Source: Blautia sp900556555 (GTDB lineage Bacteria; Bacillota; Clostridia; Lachnospirales; Lachnospiraceae). Taken from it: DNA of 64,000 bases. The position numbers were made by a program, and so were the translations under genes. Below are positions 8,601 through 16,572 of this stretch, one piece after another. The stretch lies in NCBI GenBank assembly GCA_964250615.1, contig CAXUGM010000016.1. One strand, 5' to 3'. The notes under the pieces were generated by a model. It saw only the letters and a program-made list of their open reading frames with translations, was not told where the DNA came from and made no database searches. How positions within the stretch are numbered: position 1 is the stretch's first letter; every line of letters starts with the position of its first letter.

Positions 8601-9704
8601 TTATAATACTTTTACAAGGTTATATTCTTCATCTACCAGCAGCACATCTGCAAATTTTCCAGGTGTTAAGGAGCCGACTTTATCATAAACGCCAATACTC
8701 TTTGCCGGGTTTCTGGTTGCTGCGAAGATAGCGGTGGCTTCCGGGATACCGAATTCCATAGCTTTTTTCATACAGTCGTACAGATTGGTGGCAGAACCGG
8801 CAATCGTACCGTCAGAAAGAGCGGCAAAGCGGTCTTTCATGGTTACTTCCTGTCCGCCAAGTTCATATTTGCCGTTTGGCATACCAGTGGCCATCATGGA
8901 ATCACTGATGAGTACGACTCTTTCATCCCCAAACATTTTGAAGGTCGTGCGGATGGTGCTTGGGTGAATGTGGAAACCATCACAAATCAGTTCTACCATA
9001 CAATCTTCACTGTCACAGGCTGCACCGATTACGCCAGGGTCTCTGTGTGCGAATGGAGGCATTGCATTGTAAAGGTGAGTAACATGTTTTACACCCATAT
9101 CCATGGCTTTTTTTGCACAGTCATAGTTTGCTGTGGTGTGTCCGATGGAAATGACAACTTCATCTTTTACTTCCTGAATGAAGTCATAAGCACGTTCAAC
9201 ATTTGGTGCCAGTGTCACCAGTTTAATCTGGTTTCCGGATGCTTCATTGCATTTGCGGAAGAAGGATGCTTCCGGCACGCTGATATATTCCGCTGCCTGG
9301 GCACCTTTTTTCTTAATATCAATCAATGGTCCTTCCATATTTACACCGATGATACGTGCTTGTGAAGAATCTTCAGGAACCATAGTAGCTGTTGCAAAGA
9401 TATCCATGAGTTTATCTTTGGCAAGGGTCATAGAAGTGGGGCAGTAGGAAGTGATGCCATGTTCTTTTTCGTATTTTAAGATTACTTTTAATCCTTCCGG
9501 GTCTGCATCACAGAAATCATGACCGTAAGCACCGTGGCTGTGAACGTCTACAAGTCCTGGCAACACTTTTAAGCCCTGAGCATCTACCTCTGTTTTGTCG
9601 GAGACCTCTTCTTCGGAAGCAACAAATGTTCCGTTTTCAATATAGAGGTCTTTTTTTACGAATGTTCCGTCTTCCTGAAATACTAGTCCGTTTTTAATAA
9701 TCAT
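8601..9704 (-). CDS. nagA: N-acetylglucosamine-6-phosphate deacetylase
   Basis: A 367-residue amidohydrolase that converts GlcNAc-6-phosphate to glucosamine-6-phosphate in amino-sugar use and wall recycling. Metal and substrate marks are in family order: HSHGAYGHDF near residue 60, NMEGPLI, GHTTANY, HLYNAMPPFAHRDPG, CDGFHIHP and SDSMMATG (catalytic Asp). I prefer the ATG at 9704, with AAGGAGA seven bases upstream, over the ATG at 9710, which is one base from the same site. nagB is not in the window. Confidence 0.93.
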   Translation of the reverse strand: MIIKNGLVFQEDGTFVKKDLYIENGTFVASEEEVSDKTEVDAQGLKVLPGLVDVHSHGAYGHDFCDADPEGLKVILKYEKEHGITSYCPTSMTLAKDKLMDIFATATMVPEDSSQARIIGVNMEGPLIDIKKKGAQAAEYISVPEASFFRKCNEASGNQIKLVTLAPNVERAYDFIQEVKDEVVISIGHTTANYDCAKKAMDMGVKHVTHLYNAMPPFAHRDPGVIGAACDSEDCMVELICDGFHIHPSTIRTTFKMFGDERVVLISDSMMATGMPNGKYELGGQEVTMKDRFAALSDGTIAGSATNLYDCMKKAMEFGIPEATAIFAATRNPAKSIGVYDKVGSLTPGKFADVLLVDEEYNLVKVL

Positions 9705-9793
9705 AATCATTCTCCTTATGTGTAAGATGATAAAATACCTGTTTCTATTATAATTCTAGAGAGAGATTAATTCAATCAAATTTAACTATAAAG

Positions 9794-9842
9794 ACAGGGA
9801 ACCGTTTCATCGTTAAGCTGATACAATGAAACGATTCCCTGT
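9794..9842. terminator. hairpin between kduD and nagA
   Basis: A long inverted repeat (ACAGGGAA-CGTTTCAT with ATGAAACG-TTCCCTGT). In the minus direction it follows kduD. The T-run after it is poor, so it is either a weak terminator or an RNA-stabilising stem. Confidence 0.65.
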
Positions 9843-9865
9843 TATTGAAAATTTAAACTATTTTA

Positions 9866-10666
9866 TCACGGCTGTTTTCCGATGTATGCAAGGATTCCAC
9901 CGTCTACGTACAGAATGTGTCCGTTTACGAAGTTAGAAGCATCGGATGCCAGGAATACAGCAGGTCCCATAAGGTCTTCTGGATCTCCCCAGCGGGCAGC
10001 AGGAGTTTTTCCGATGATGAATTTATCAAATGGATGTCTGGATCCATCTTCCTGAAGCTCACGGAGAGGAGCTGTCTGAGGAGTTGCGATATAGCCAGGT
10101 CCAATACCATTACACTGAATGTTAAATTCACCGTATTCAGAAGCAATGTTCTTGGTGAGCATTTTCAGACCACCCTTTGCAGCTGCATAAGCAGATACAG
10201 TTTCACGGCCAAGTTCACTCATCATTGAGCAGATGTTAATGATTTTTCCGTGACCTTTTTTGATCATGCCAGGAATAACAGCTTTTGATACAATGAAAGG
10301 TGCATTTAAGTCAATGTCTACAACCTGACGGAAATCAGCAGCACTCATCTCTGTCATAGGGATTCTCTTAATGATTCCGGCATTGTTTACCAGAATATCA
10401 ATGACACCAAGTTCTTTTTCGATGTCAGCTACCATGCTCTGTACCTGATCTTCACAGGTAACATCACAGATATAACCTTTTGCATCGATTCCTTTTTCAG
10501 CATAAGCTGCTAAGGCTTTGTCAAGATGTTCCTGGCCGCGGCAGTTAAATGCAATTTTAGCGCCTGCTTTTGCCAGAGCTTCTGCCATAGCAAAACCGAT
10601 TCCGTAAGCAGCACCTGTTACCAGAGCTACTTTTCCTTCTAATGAAAAGCTCTTCATAATATCCAT
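9866..10666 (-). CDS. kduD: 2-deoxy-D-gluconate / 5-keto-gluconate-type dehydrogenase
   Basis: A 266-residue SDR with a GAAYGIG cofactor loop, NNAGII, catalytic Ser in ICSMMSELG, a YAAAK pair and a VDGGILAYIG end typical of KduD/gluconate 5-dehydrogenases. In the uronate pathway KduD reduces 2,5-diketo-3-deoxygluconate to KDG. The neighbour kduI supports this over gluconate 5-dehydrogenase. The start at 10666 has AGGAGG eight bases upstream. The gap to kduI is 26 bases, so the two form one operon. Confidence 0.87.
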   Translation of the reverse strand: MDIMKSFSLEGKVALVTGAAYGIGFAMAEALAKAGAKIAFNCRGQEHLDKALAAYAEKGIDAKGYICDVTCEDQVQSMVADIEKELGVIDILVNNAGIIKRIPMTEMSAADFRQVVDIDLNAPFIVSKAVIPGMIKKGHGKIINICSMMSELGRETVSAYAAAKGGLKMLTKNIASEYGEFNIQCNGIGPGYIATPQTAPLRELQEDGSRHPFDKFIIGKTPAARWGDPEDLMGPAVFLASDASNFVNGHILYVDGGILAYIGKQP

Positions 10667-10692
10667 GAGAATATCCTCCTTATTTGAATTCC

Positions 10693-11556
10693 TTATTTAA
10701 TATCTTTGTTAGAAACGCCGTCCATATCATCAAAATCCTGGTTTTCTGCAACCATACCCCAGATAAAGGTATAAGCCTGAGAACCGCTTCCTGAGTGGAT
10801 AGACCAGCTTGGGGAGATTACGGCTTCTTCGTTTCTCATAACAATGTGGCGTGTTTCTGTAGGTTCACCCATATAGTGCATAACAAATGCATCTTCCGGA
10901 ATATCGAAGTATAAGTAAACTTCCATTCTTCTGTCATGTGTGTGGCATGGCATGGTGTTCCAAACACTTCCTGGTTCCAGTTTTGTCATACCCATTACTA
11001 ACTGGCAGCTTTCTACCTGTCCAGGAAGGATATATTTGCAAATGGTTCTGTGGTTAGACTGTTCCAGACATCCAAGTTCTACTTTGTTTTCGTCTTTTAC
11101 AATCACAACGCCATCTTCCGGTGTTCCTTCTGGTTTGATCAGAACAGTCGGGTAAGCGGTGTGTGCAGGAGCACTGTTTAAGTAGAATTTAGCAGGATTT
11201 TCGGCATCATCACTGGTAAAGGAAATGTCTTTTGCACCCATACCAATATACATACCTTCTTTGTATGCTACAGGATATACTTTTCCGTCAATGGTAATTT
11301 TGCCGGCTCCACCAATATTGATGACACCCATCTCACGTCTTTCCAGGAAGTAAGCCGCACGAAGTTCTTCTCCTGCTGTGAGTTTTAATTCTTCTTTTAC
11401 TGGAGTAGCAGCACCTGTGATGATACGGTCAATGTGACTGTAAACCAGTTTGATTTCGTCAGGAGTGAAGAGATTCTGAATCAGAAATTCTTCTCTTAAA
11501 CGATCTGTGGTGTAGTGTTTCACGTCTTTTGGTGATACAGCAGTTCTAAGTTCCAT
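10693..11556 (-). CDS. kduI: 5-keto-4-deoxyuronate isomerase
   Basis: A 287-residue cupin isomerase, the usual length for KduI (~278). It converts 5-keto-4-deoxyuronate from pectin, or unsaturated uronates from glycosaminoglycans, to 2,5-diketo-3-deoxygluconate, the substrate of KduD. The metal-binding part is TMPCHTHDRRMEVYLYFD, with WSIHSGSGS later. AAGGAG lies nine bases before the ATG. The gene is first in the kduI-kduD operon and divergent from an AraC regulator. No lyase or uronyl hydrolase is in the window, so the sugar source is unknown. Confidence 0.93.
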   Translation of the reverse strand: MELRTAVSPKDVKHYTTDRLREEFLIQNLFTPDEIKLVYSHIDRIITGAATPVKEELKLTAGEELRAAYFLERREMGVINIGGAGKITIDGKVYPVAYKEGMYIGMGAKDISFTSDDAENPAKFYLNSAPAHTAYPTVLIKPEGTPEDGVVIVKDENKVELGCLEQSNHRTICKYILPGQVESCQLVMGMTKLEPGSVWNTMPCHTHDRRMEVYLYFDIPEDAFVMHYMGEPTETRHIVMRNEEAVISPSWSIHSGSGSQAYTFIWGMVAENQDFDDMDGVSNKDIK

Positions 11557-11579
11557 AGTTTTAATCTCCTTTTCTGTAA

Positions 11580-11619
11580 AAATTTCGTTACTGTTGACTT
11601 TATTTACAGTAACAAATTT
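11580..11619. promoter_or_regulatory. palindrome in the kduI/araC divergent promoter region
   Basis: GTTACTGT (11587-11594) and ACAGTAAC (11606-11613) form an exact inverted repeat with an 11-base gap, extended outward by AAATTT arms. It lies about 30 bases upstream of the kduI start, where an operator would sit. The binding protein is not known; the divergent AraC protein is one candidate. Confidence 0.5.
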
Positions 11620-11771
11620 CTTCTACTAAGTTTGTATCTCTATCATAGCATGTTTATATTTCTGTTTCTTGTGTTTTCTTGCTGTAAATCTTGTTTATTT
11701 TGAACAAAGACGATATACTAAATTTAACAGGATGATTTATATAAAAAAATCAGCAAAAGAGGTGAAAAAGA

Positions 11772-12650
11772 ATGGAAGTTTACAGTTCCTGTAAGAAGGC
11801 AATAGAAACATGTGTTCAGAATCAAAGTTTTGCTGTTGCTCATTTGTATCATGATGAAAAGCCTATGAATATGCATATTCACGATAGTTATGAATTGTAT
11901 TTTTCTATTTCCGGGGGAAAACAATTTTTGATTGATAATCGTTTCTACGATATTTTGCCGGGAGATTTGTTTTTTATTAATCAATATGAGAGCCATCATT
12001 TGACGCAGATTGACAGCCAGATTCATGAAAGGATTGTTATTTCTATATATCCGGAATTTGTGAAAAAATTAAGCTGTGATGGAGTAGATTTGAATCATTG
12101 TTTTTCCAGCAGGCCGAAAAGATTTGGACATAAGATTTCTCTGACAGAAGAGGAGAAAAGCCGTTTTCTGTACTATATTCATAAGATTTCTTCTATTACA
12201 GGCTATGGTGCACAACTATTGGAACAGGCGGCATTTGTGGAAATGATGGTGTTTTTGAACCGGATTTTTATTGGGAGAGAAGATGCAGCGAAGGAGTGTG
12301 AGACGCTGCCGGAAGAGAAAAGAACCAATCACACCCAGGTGGATGCTATTTTAAGCTATATTAACCAGAATATAGAAGATTCGCTTACGATTGAGGAACT
12401 TGCAGAACATTTTTTCCTGAGTGCTTCCTATTTATGCCGTATTTTTAAGGCTGCTACAGGAACAACAATCAATAAATATATTATTGCTAAGAGAATTACG
12501 CTGGCGAAATCCCTGCTGAGTCAGGGGTATTCGGTGAATGAAGCGTGTGAAAAATGTGGATTCCGTGATTACAGCAATTTTCTCAAGGCATTTGCAAAGG
12601 CAGTGGGGATATCGCCTAAGAAATATGCAAAATATACTTCTGTGTCGTGA
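11772..12650 (+). CDS. AraC family transcriptional regulator, probable kdu regulator
   Basis: A 292-residue protein with an N-terminal cupin sensor (HIHDSYELYFSISGG near residue 36, then LPGDLFFIN) and a C-terminal pair of AraC helix-turn-helix motifs (SLTIEELAEHFFLSASYLCRIFK, then VNEACEKCGFRDYSNFLKAFAKAVGISPKKY). GAGGTG precedes the ATG. It is divergent from kduI-kduD and the shared 215-bp gap holds a palindrome, so it most likely controls uronate use. The inducer is not visible. Confidence 0.87.
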   Translation: MEVYSSCKKAIETCVQNQSFAVAHLYHDEKPMNMHIHDSYELYFSISGGKQFLIDNRFYDILPGDLFFINQYESHHLTQIDSQIHERIVISIYPEFVKKLSCDGVDLNHCFSSRPKRFGHKISLTEEEKSRFLYYIHKISSITGYGAQLLEQAAFVEMMVFLNRIFIGREDAAKECETLPEEKRTNHTQVDAILSYINQNIEDSLTIEELAEHFFLSASYLCRIFKAATGTTINKYIIAKRITLAKSLLSQGYSVNEACEKCGFRDYSNFLKAFAKAVGISPKKYAKYTSVS

Positions 12651-12699
12651 TGGGGAAAGAGTTATATTTTAAGAAATTTTGAGTTGAGAATGTTATTTT

Positions 12700-12990
12700 G
12701 CAATTTTTAGCCTACCTTTTCCGGGCACAAATAGGTTGGCTTCGATAAATTCTGAAATCCCACCTACTTATTTTGGAGGCAAATAGGCTGTTAAGCAAGA
12801 TTCTCTATATTTAGCCTACCTTTTCTTACAAAAAAATAAGTTGAAAATTACAAACCTAAAAATTTAGCCTATTCTAATCGCAAAAAAGTAGGCTTATATG
12901 ATAAAAACATGAAATTCCACCTACTTTGACCATAAAAAAGTAGGTGGGAACGATAAATACATAAATTTATAGCCTATTTGTGGCCTGAAT
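12700..12990. repeat. six-unit tandem array of ~52-bp imperfect hairpins
   Basis: A core, TAGCCTAC/T or CACCTACTT, recurs at 12708, 12761, 12812, 12865, 12918 and 12970, steps of 53, 51, 53, 53 and 52 bp. Most cores are followed 15-25 bases later by an inverse AAAAGTAGG- or AAATAGGC-like arm, so most units can fold as a hairpin. The best is at 12917-12947, with an 11-bp perfect stem. Parts of the spacers (CGATAAAT, TGAAAT) also recur. The step is not a multiple of three, so this is not a repeated protein. It fills most of a 508-bp gap with no gene. Confidence 0.8.
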
Positions 12991-13120
12991 GAAAAAATTT
13001 TGAGACCTATAAGTTCTTTCTGCTGATGTCGGAACAACTTTTTAAGGATAAAAGTATTGGCTTTTCAAGACATAGCATGTCAAACAATGTGGGAAGTTTG
13101 AGTTAAGAAATACGTAAACG

Positions 13121-13153
13121 TAGAAAAGTGGCTTTTGAGGGCCACTTTTTCTA
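13121..13153 (-). terminator. terminator of the first Rpn gene
   Basis: A hairpin of GAAAAGTGGC with GCCACTTTTTC around a 7-base loop, just downstream of the Rpn gene on the minus strand. Confidence 0.75.
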
Positions 13154-13158
13154 TATGG

Positions 13159-13344
13159 TTATAATTCTTTCTTGATTTTTTGCACATAATCCAGTGACAG
13201 ATCCAGTAAATCAGCGATTTCTTCCACGGTTTTGCCTTTGCGTAGTAAAGCAGATATACTTTGGGCAAGCCCTTGAGAAATTCCCTGCTCCAACCCTTTC
13301 TGTATCAGTCTGTCGGATTCTAATTCCAGCACTTTACCGCCCAT
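13159..13344 (-). CDS. possible internal small protein inside Rpn copy 1
   Basis: An in-frame ATG (residue 236 of the large protein, in DVMGGKV) follows GGGTGA four bases upstream and AGGAAAGG about twelve upstream. Translation from it would give a 61-residue C-terminal protein. In E. coli rpn genes an internal start makes a small RpnS protein that inhibits the full nuclease (known for that family). Here it is inference only; no expression evidence. Confidence 0.25.
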   Translation of the reverse strand: MGGKVLELESDRLIQKGLEQGISQGLAQSISALLRKGKTVEEIADLLDLSLDYVQKIKKEL

Positions 13345-14049
13345 AACATCACCCAATCCTTTCCTGGCTTTTTCCTTGTTCCGTAGGATATAGTCTGATA
13401 TCCGTAGAATCAGTTCCATTAAATCCCGGTACGCTTTTTCTTTTCCGTCTTCCAGAAATTCTTCTTCTAAGCATTTTTCAATTTCCTGGTATTCCTCCAA
13501 CATTTTCTGTAATTCCGGGTCTTGTGTGTCCAATGCCTTCTTTTCATACCGCATAATATAAAACGGAAGAAGGAAGAACAGTTTTTTCTGTAAGATTTCA
13601 TCTTTTGTATAATGCCCCACATAGATTGCAGGAACCTTGTATTCTGTGGTGCTGCCATCGGGCATCACGATTTCCACACCCAGCATTTTCCTGTCTGCAT
13701 TTCCTCTCAGGAATAAAATGCAGGAGTTTGGGAAATACATCCGGTATTTTCCATCTTCCAGCCGTAAGGATTCCAGGCTGATGGAAAAATCGTATTCAAT
13801 CATACGGATGATCATGCTGCTGTCGCTGGTGCTCTGGCATTCTATGTGGTACGCTTTATCAGCAATCAGAAAATAGGAATCTGTGATGATTTCCCCTTGT
13901 TTTGTCTGATGCTCATTTCTCTTTTGTATTAATAGGATATCCTCCGGGTAGGAGGTACCAAAAATTTCGTTGATCAAAGGCACTGCCAGCTCCGGCATCT
14001 TTTCCAGTAAGGTCCGGAACACATCATCAAAAATAGTATTGTTGGCCAT
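13159..14049 (-). CDS. Rpn family recombination-promoting nuclease / putative transposase (copy 1)
   Basis: A 296-residue protein of the Rpn (PD-(D/E)XK) family. The nuclease core is TDSYFLIADKAYHIECQS near residues 56-73, giving the D...ExQ active-site pattern, preceded by FDDVFRTLLEKMPELAVPLIN. After a Glu/Lys-rich helical region (about 190-235) comes a short EQGISQGLAQS stretch and a small helical domain. E. coli Rpn proteins cut DNA and raise recA-independent recombination, and some act in phage defence. It shares nearly all its sequence with the next gene. AGGAGAGG lies before the ATG. Confidence 0.88.
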   Translation of the reverse strand: MANNTIFDDVFRTLLEKMPELAVPLINEIFGTSYPEDILLIQKRNEHQTKQGEIITDSYFLIADKAYHIECQSTSDSSMIIRMIEYDFSISLESLRLEDGKYRMYFPNSCILFLRGNADRKMLGVEIVMPDGSTTEYKVPAIYVGHYTKDEILQKKLFFLLPFYIMRYEKKALDTQDPELQKMLEEYQEIEKCLEEEFLEDGKEKAYRDLMELILRISDYILRNKEKARKGLGDVMGGKVLELESDRLIQKGLEQGISQGLAQSISALLRKGKTVEEIADLLDLSLDYVQKIKKEL

Positions 14050-14171
14050 GAAACATTCCTCTCCTATGTATGTAGTGTCGTCTCATGTATTTTGATTTAT
14101 GTCCTCTGACTGTATTTTTTCTGGAGTATTCTAACTCGCAGATGTTATCTTTAGCAAAAAATCATTAAAGG

Positions 14172-14351
14172 TTACTTCTGGACTTCCGTCTGGATTTTTT
14201 GTACGTAATCCAGAGACAAATCCAGCAGATCAGAAATTTCTTCCACGGTTTTGCCTTTGCGTAGTAAAGCAGATATACTTTTGGTAATTCCTTGTTCCAG
14301 TCCTTTCTGTATCAGTCTGTCAGATTCCAGTTCCAGCACTTTACCGCCCAT
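14172..14351 (-). CDS. possible internal small protein inside Rpn copy 2
   Basis: The same internal ATG context as in copy 1 (GGGTGATGTT then ATG) would give a 59-residue C-terminal product, two residues shorter because of the repeat-length change and different tail. Inference by analogy with RpnS. Confidence 0.25.
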   Translation of the reverse strand: MGGKVLELESDRLIQKGLEQGITKSISALLRKGKTVEEISDLLDLSLDYVQKIQTEVQK

Positions 14352-15056
14352 AACATCACCCAATCCTTTCCTGGCTTTTTCCTTGTTTCTCAGGATATAG
14401 TCTGATATCCGCAGAATCAGTTCCATTAAATCCCGGTAAACCTTTTCTTTTCCTTCTTCCAGAAATTCTTCTTCTAAGCATTTTTCAATCTCCCGGTATT
14501 CCTCCAACATTTTCTGTAATTCCGGGTCTTGTGTGTCTAAGGCCTTCTTTTCATACCGCATAATATAAAACGGAAGAAGGAAGAACAGTTTTTTCTGTAA
14601 GATTTCATCTTTTGTATAATGCCCCACATAGATTGCAGGAACCTTGTATTCTGTGGTGCTGCCATCGGGCATCACGATTTCCACACCCAGCATTTTCCTG
14701 TCTGCATTTCCTCTCAGGAATAAAATGCAGGAGTTTGGGAAATACATCCGGTATTTTCCATCTTCCAGCCGTAAGGATTCCAGGCTGATGGAAAAATCGT
14801 ATTCAATCATACGGATGATCATGCTGCTGTCGTTGGTGCTCTGGCATTCTATGTGGTACGCTTTGTCAGCAATCAGAAAATAGGAATCCGTGATGATTTC
14901 CCCTTGCTTTGTCTGATGCTCATTTCTCTTTTGTATTAGTAGGATATCCTCCGGATAGGAGGTACCAAAAACTTCGTTGATCAAAGGCACTGCCAGTTCC
15001 GGCATCTTTTCCAGTAAGGTCCGGAACACATCATCAAAAATAGTATTGTTGGTCAT
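14172..15056 (-). CDS. Rpn family recombination-promoting nuclease / putative transposase (copy 2)
   Basis: A 294-residue near-twin of the neighbouring Rpn gene, with the same FDDVFRTLLEKMPELAVPL start and D...ECQ nuclease core. Visible differences are MTNN for MANN, NEVFG for NEIFG, STND for STSD, a few others, and EQGITKS in place of EQGISQGLAQS, which shortens a Gln-Gly type repeat. The tail is KIQTEVQK rather than KIKKEL. The reading frame is complete, so both copies may be active. Leader and ribosome site match copy 1. Confidence 0.88.
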   Translation of the reverse strand: MTNNTIFDDVFRTLLEKMPELAVPLINEVFGTSYPEDILLIQKRNEHQTKQGEIITDSYFLIADKAYHIECQSTNDSSMIIRMIEYDFSISLESLRLEDGKYRMYFPNSCILFLRGNADRKMLGVEIVMPDGSTTEYKVPAIYVGHYTKDEILQKKLFFLLPFYIMRYEKKALDTQDPELQKMLEEYREIEKCLEEEFLEEGKEKVYRDLMELILRISDYILRNKEKARKGLGDVMGGKVLELESDRLIQKGLEQGITKSISALLRKGKTVEEISDLLDLSLDYVQKIQTEVQK

Positions 15057-15235
15057 GAAACATTCCTCTCCTATGTATGTAGTGTCGTCTCATGTACTTT
15101 AAAAGTGTCCTCTGACGGTATTTTCAAACGTTATCTTCTGTAGAAAAGCATCTTGTCCGGCCATCACCTGCCTCTTTTTTATCTATTTTGATTATAAAAT
15201 ACCATTTGTCAGGAATCAAGGATTATGGGAAGAAA

Positions 15236-15279
15236 AAAGTACCTCTCCGGTTTAGGCAAACGCCTTGGAAAGGTACTTT
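15236..15279 (-). terminator. terminator of rubrerythrin gene
   Basis: A 13-base stem with one mismatch (15236-15248 with 15267-15279), then a run of six T in the minus direction, right after the rubrerythrin stop. Confidence 0.88.
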
Positions 15280-15284
15280 GATTT

Positions 15285-15821
15285 TTAATAATTTTCAGCT
15301 TTTCTCTCAAAATAAGCTCGTGGGTGGGCACATACCGGACATATTTCAGGAGCCTCGTCACCTTCGTGAATGTATCCGCAATTTCTGCATTTCCATCCAA
15401 GAGGTGCATCACCTTTGAAGGTATTTCCTGCCTTATAGTGTTCCAGTAATTTTAAGTAGCGTTTTTCATGAGCGGCTTCTACTTTTGCCACGCCTTCGAA
15501 TTTTGCAGCCAATTCAGGAAAGCCTTCTTCTCTGGCTTCTCTTGCCATACGTGCATACATGTCTGTCCACTCAAAGTTTTCTCCCTGTGCTGCATCTGTA
15601 AGGTTTGTTTCTACATCATGGATTCCGTGGAATTCCTTGAACCACATTTTCGCATGTTCTTTTTCCTGGTCAGCAGTTTCCAGGTAAAGGGCAGCTAATT
15701 GCTCATAACCGGCTTTTTTCGCTGCGGAAGCATAATAGGTATATTTGTTTCGTGCCTGAGATTCCCCGGCAAACGCTTCCATTAAATTTTTTTCTGTTTT
15801 TGTTCCTGCATACTTACTCAT
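15285..15821 (-). CDS. rbr: rubrerythrin
   Basis: A 178-residue two-domain protein. The N-terminal four-helix ferritin-like domain has the di-iron Glu/His motifs AGESQARNKY, ADQEKEHAK and VEAAHEKRY; the C-terminal rubredoxin domain has Cys145, Cys148, Cys161 and Cys164. Rubrerythrin reduces hydrogen peroxide to water in anaerobes with electrons from reduced rubredoxin or NADH systems. It lies next to reverse rubrerythrin and perR, but a terminator stands before it, so it probably has its own promoter. Length is normal. Confidence 0.95.
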   Translation of the reverse strand: MSKYAGTKTEKNLMEAFAGESQARNKYTYYASAAKKAGYEQLAALYLETADQEKEHAKMWFKEFHGIHDVETNLTDAAQGENFEWTDMYARMAREAREEGFPELAAKFEGVAKVEAAHEKRYLKLLEHYKAGNTFKGDAPLGWKCRNCGYIHEGDEAPEICPVCAHPRAYFERKAENY

Positions 15822-15841
15822 GAAGAAAACCCTCCTATGCT

Positions 15842-15879
15842 AAAAAAAGAGGGCAGCGGTATAGCCGGTACCCTCTTAG
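15842..15879 (-). terminator. terminator of reverse rubrerythrin gene
   Basis: AAGAGGG pairs with CCCTCTT around a ~17-base GC-containing loop, followed by seven T on the minus strand. Confidence 0.82.
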
Positions 15880-15905
15880 ATTTCAAAGTTCAGATTCGGT
15901 TATAA

Positions 15906-16448
15906 TTAACCGAAGTATCTCTTTAACAGACCTTCGAATGCTTTTCCGTGACGAGCTTCGTCTCTAGCCATTTCATGAACTGTATCATGGATAGCGTCAA
16001 GGTTAGCAGCTTTTGCACGTTTAGCCAGGTCAAATTTACCTGCTGTAGCACCGTTTTCAGCTTCTACACGCATTTCCAGGTTTTTCTTTGTGCTGTTTGT
16101 AACAACTTCGCCTAATAATTCAGCGAATTTAGCAGCATGTTCTGCTTCTTCGTAAGCAGCTTTTTCCCAGTATAAACCGATTTCTGGATATCCTTCTCTG
16201 TGAGCAACTCTAGCCATAGCCAGGTACATACCAACTTCTGAGCATTCACCTTCAAAGTTAGCTCTTAAATCAGCTAAGATATCTTCGCTAACGCCCTGAG
16301 CAACACCTACAACGTGTTCAGCAGCCCAGCTTCTCTCTGCTGTCTGTTCAACAAATTTTTCTGCTCCAACGCCACAAACTGGACATTTTTCAGGAGCTGC
16401 TTCACCTTCATAAACATAACCACATACGCTGCATACAAATTTTTTCAT
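15906..16448 (-). CDS. reverse rubrerythrin (N-terminal rubredoxin domain)
   Basis: A 180-residue protein with domain order opposite to classic rubrerythrin: rubredoxin first (Cys6, Cys9, Cys22, Cys25), then a ferritin-like four-helix domain with FEGECSEVGMY, YEEAEHAAKF and ARDEARHGKAF. Reverse rubrerythrins of Clostridia are NADH-linked peroxidases and oxygen reductases. A perfect PerR-like palindrome lies 78 bp upstream of the start, and perR is the next gene upstream, so peroxide control is likely. Confidence 0.93.
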   Translation of the reverse strand: MKKFVCSVCGYVYEGEAAPEKCPVCGVGAEKFVEQTAERSWAAEHVVGVAQGVSEDILADLRANFEGECSEVGMYLAMARVAHREGYPEIGLYWEKAAYEEAEHAAKFAELLGEVVTNSTKKNLEMRVEAENGATAGKFDLAKRAKAANLDAIHDTVHEMARDEARHGKAFEGLLKRYFG

Positions 16449-16525
16449 AATTTTATATCTCCTTTTCTTAAAAAAATTAGTTTTTTAGTTATTTTATCTG
16501 GACAGTGCCAGCTTTCTGTAAGTAA

Positions 16526-16546
16526 TAATAGTAATGATTACTATTA
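16526..16546. promoter_or_regulatory. perfect PerR/Fur-type palindrome upstream of reverse rubrerythrin
   Basis: TAATAGTAAT-G-ATTACTATTA is an exact 10-1-10 inverted repeat. It resembles the PerR box (TTATAAT-N-ATTATAA) in its spacing and AT content. It lies between the perR stop and the start of the reverse rubrerythrin gene. Confidence 0.75.
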
Positions 16547-16572
16547 CAATTTAACATACTTGATAGAAATTG

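Larger units (their letters stand above)
13180..15097. repeat. tandem ~1-kb duplication carrying the two Rpn genes
   Basis: The segment from about 13180 to 14090 is repeated at about 14193 to 15097, offset 1007-1013 bp. It includes the coding region and ~40 bp of leader before each ATG (same ribosome site and flanking bases). The copies differ by scattered single bases and by a short length change in the C-terminal repeat, and diverge outside these limits. Confidence 0.9.

Noticed and set aside
7717..9704. one operon of nagA and the downstream dehydrogenase gene
   Set aside because: A strong 16-base stem with T-run stands between them.
12700..12990. CRISPR array
   Set aside because: The repeats are degenerate and mostly self-complementary, the spacers are partly shared, and no cas gene is near.
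13159..15056. insertion sequence with terminal repeats around the Rpn genes
   Set aside because: The duplication limits show no matching inverted ends or target duplications; tandem copying by recombination explains it better.
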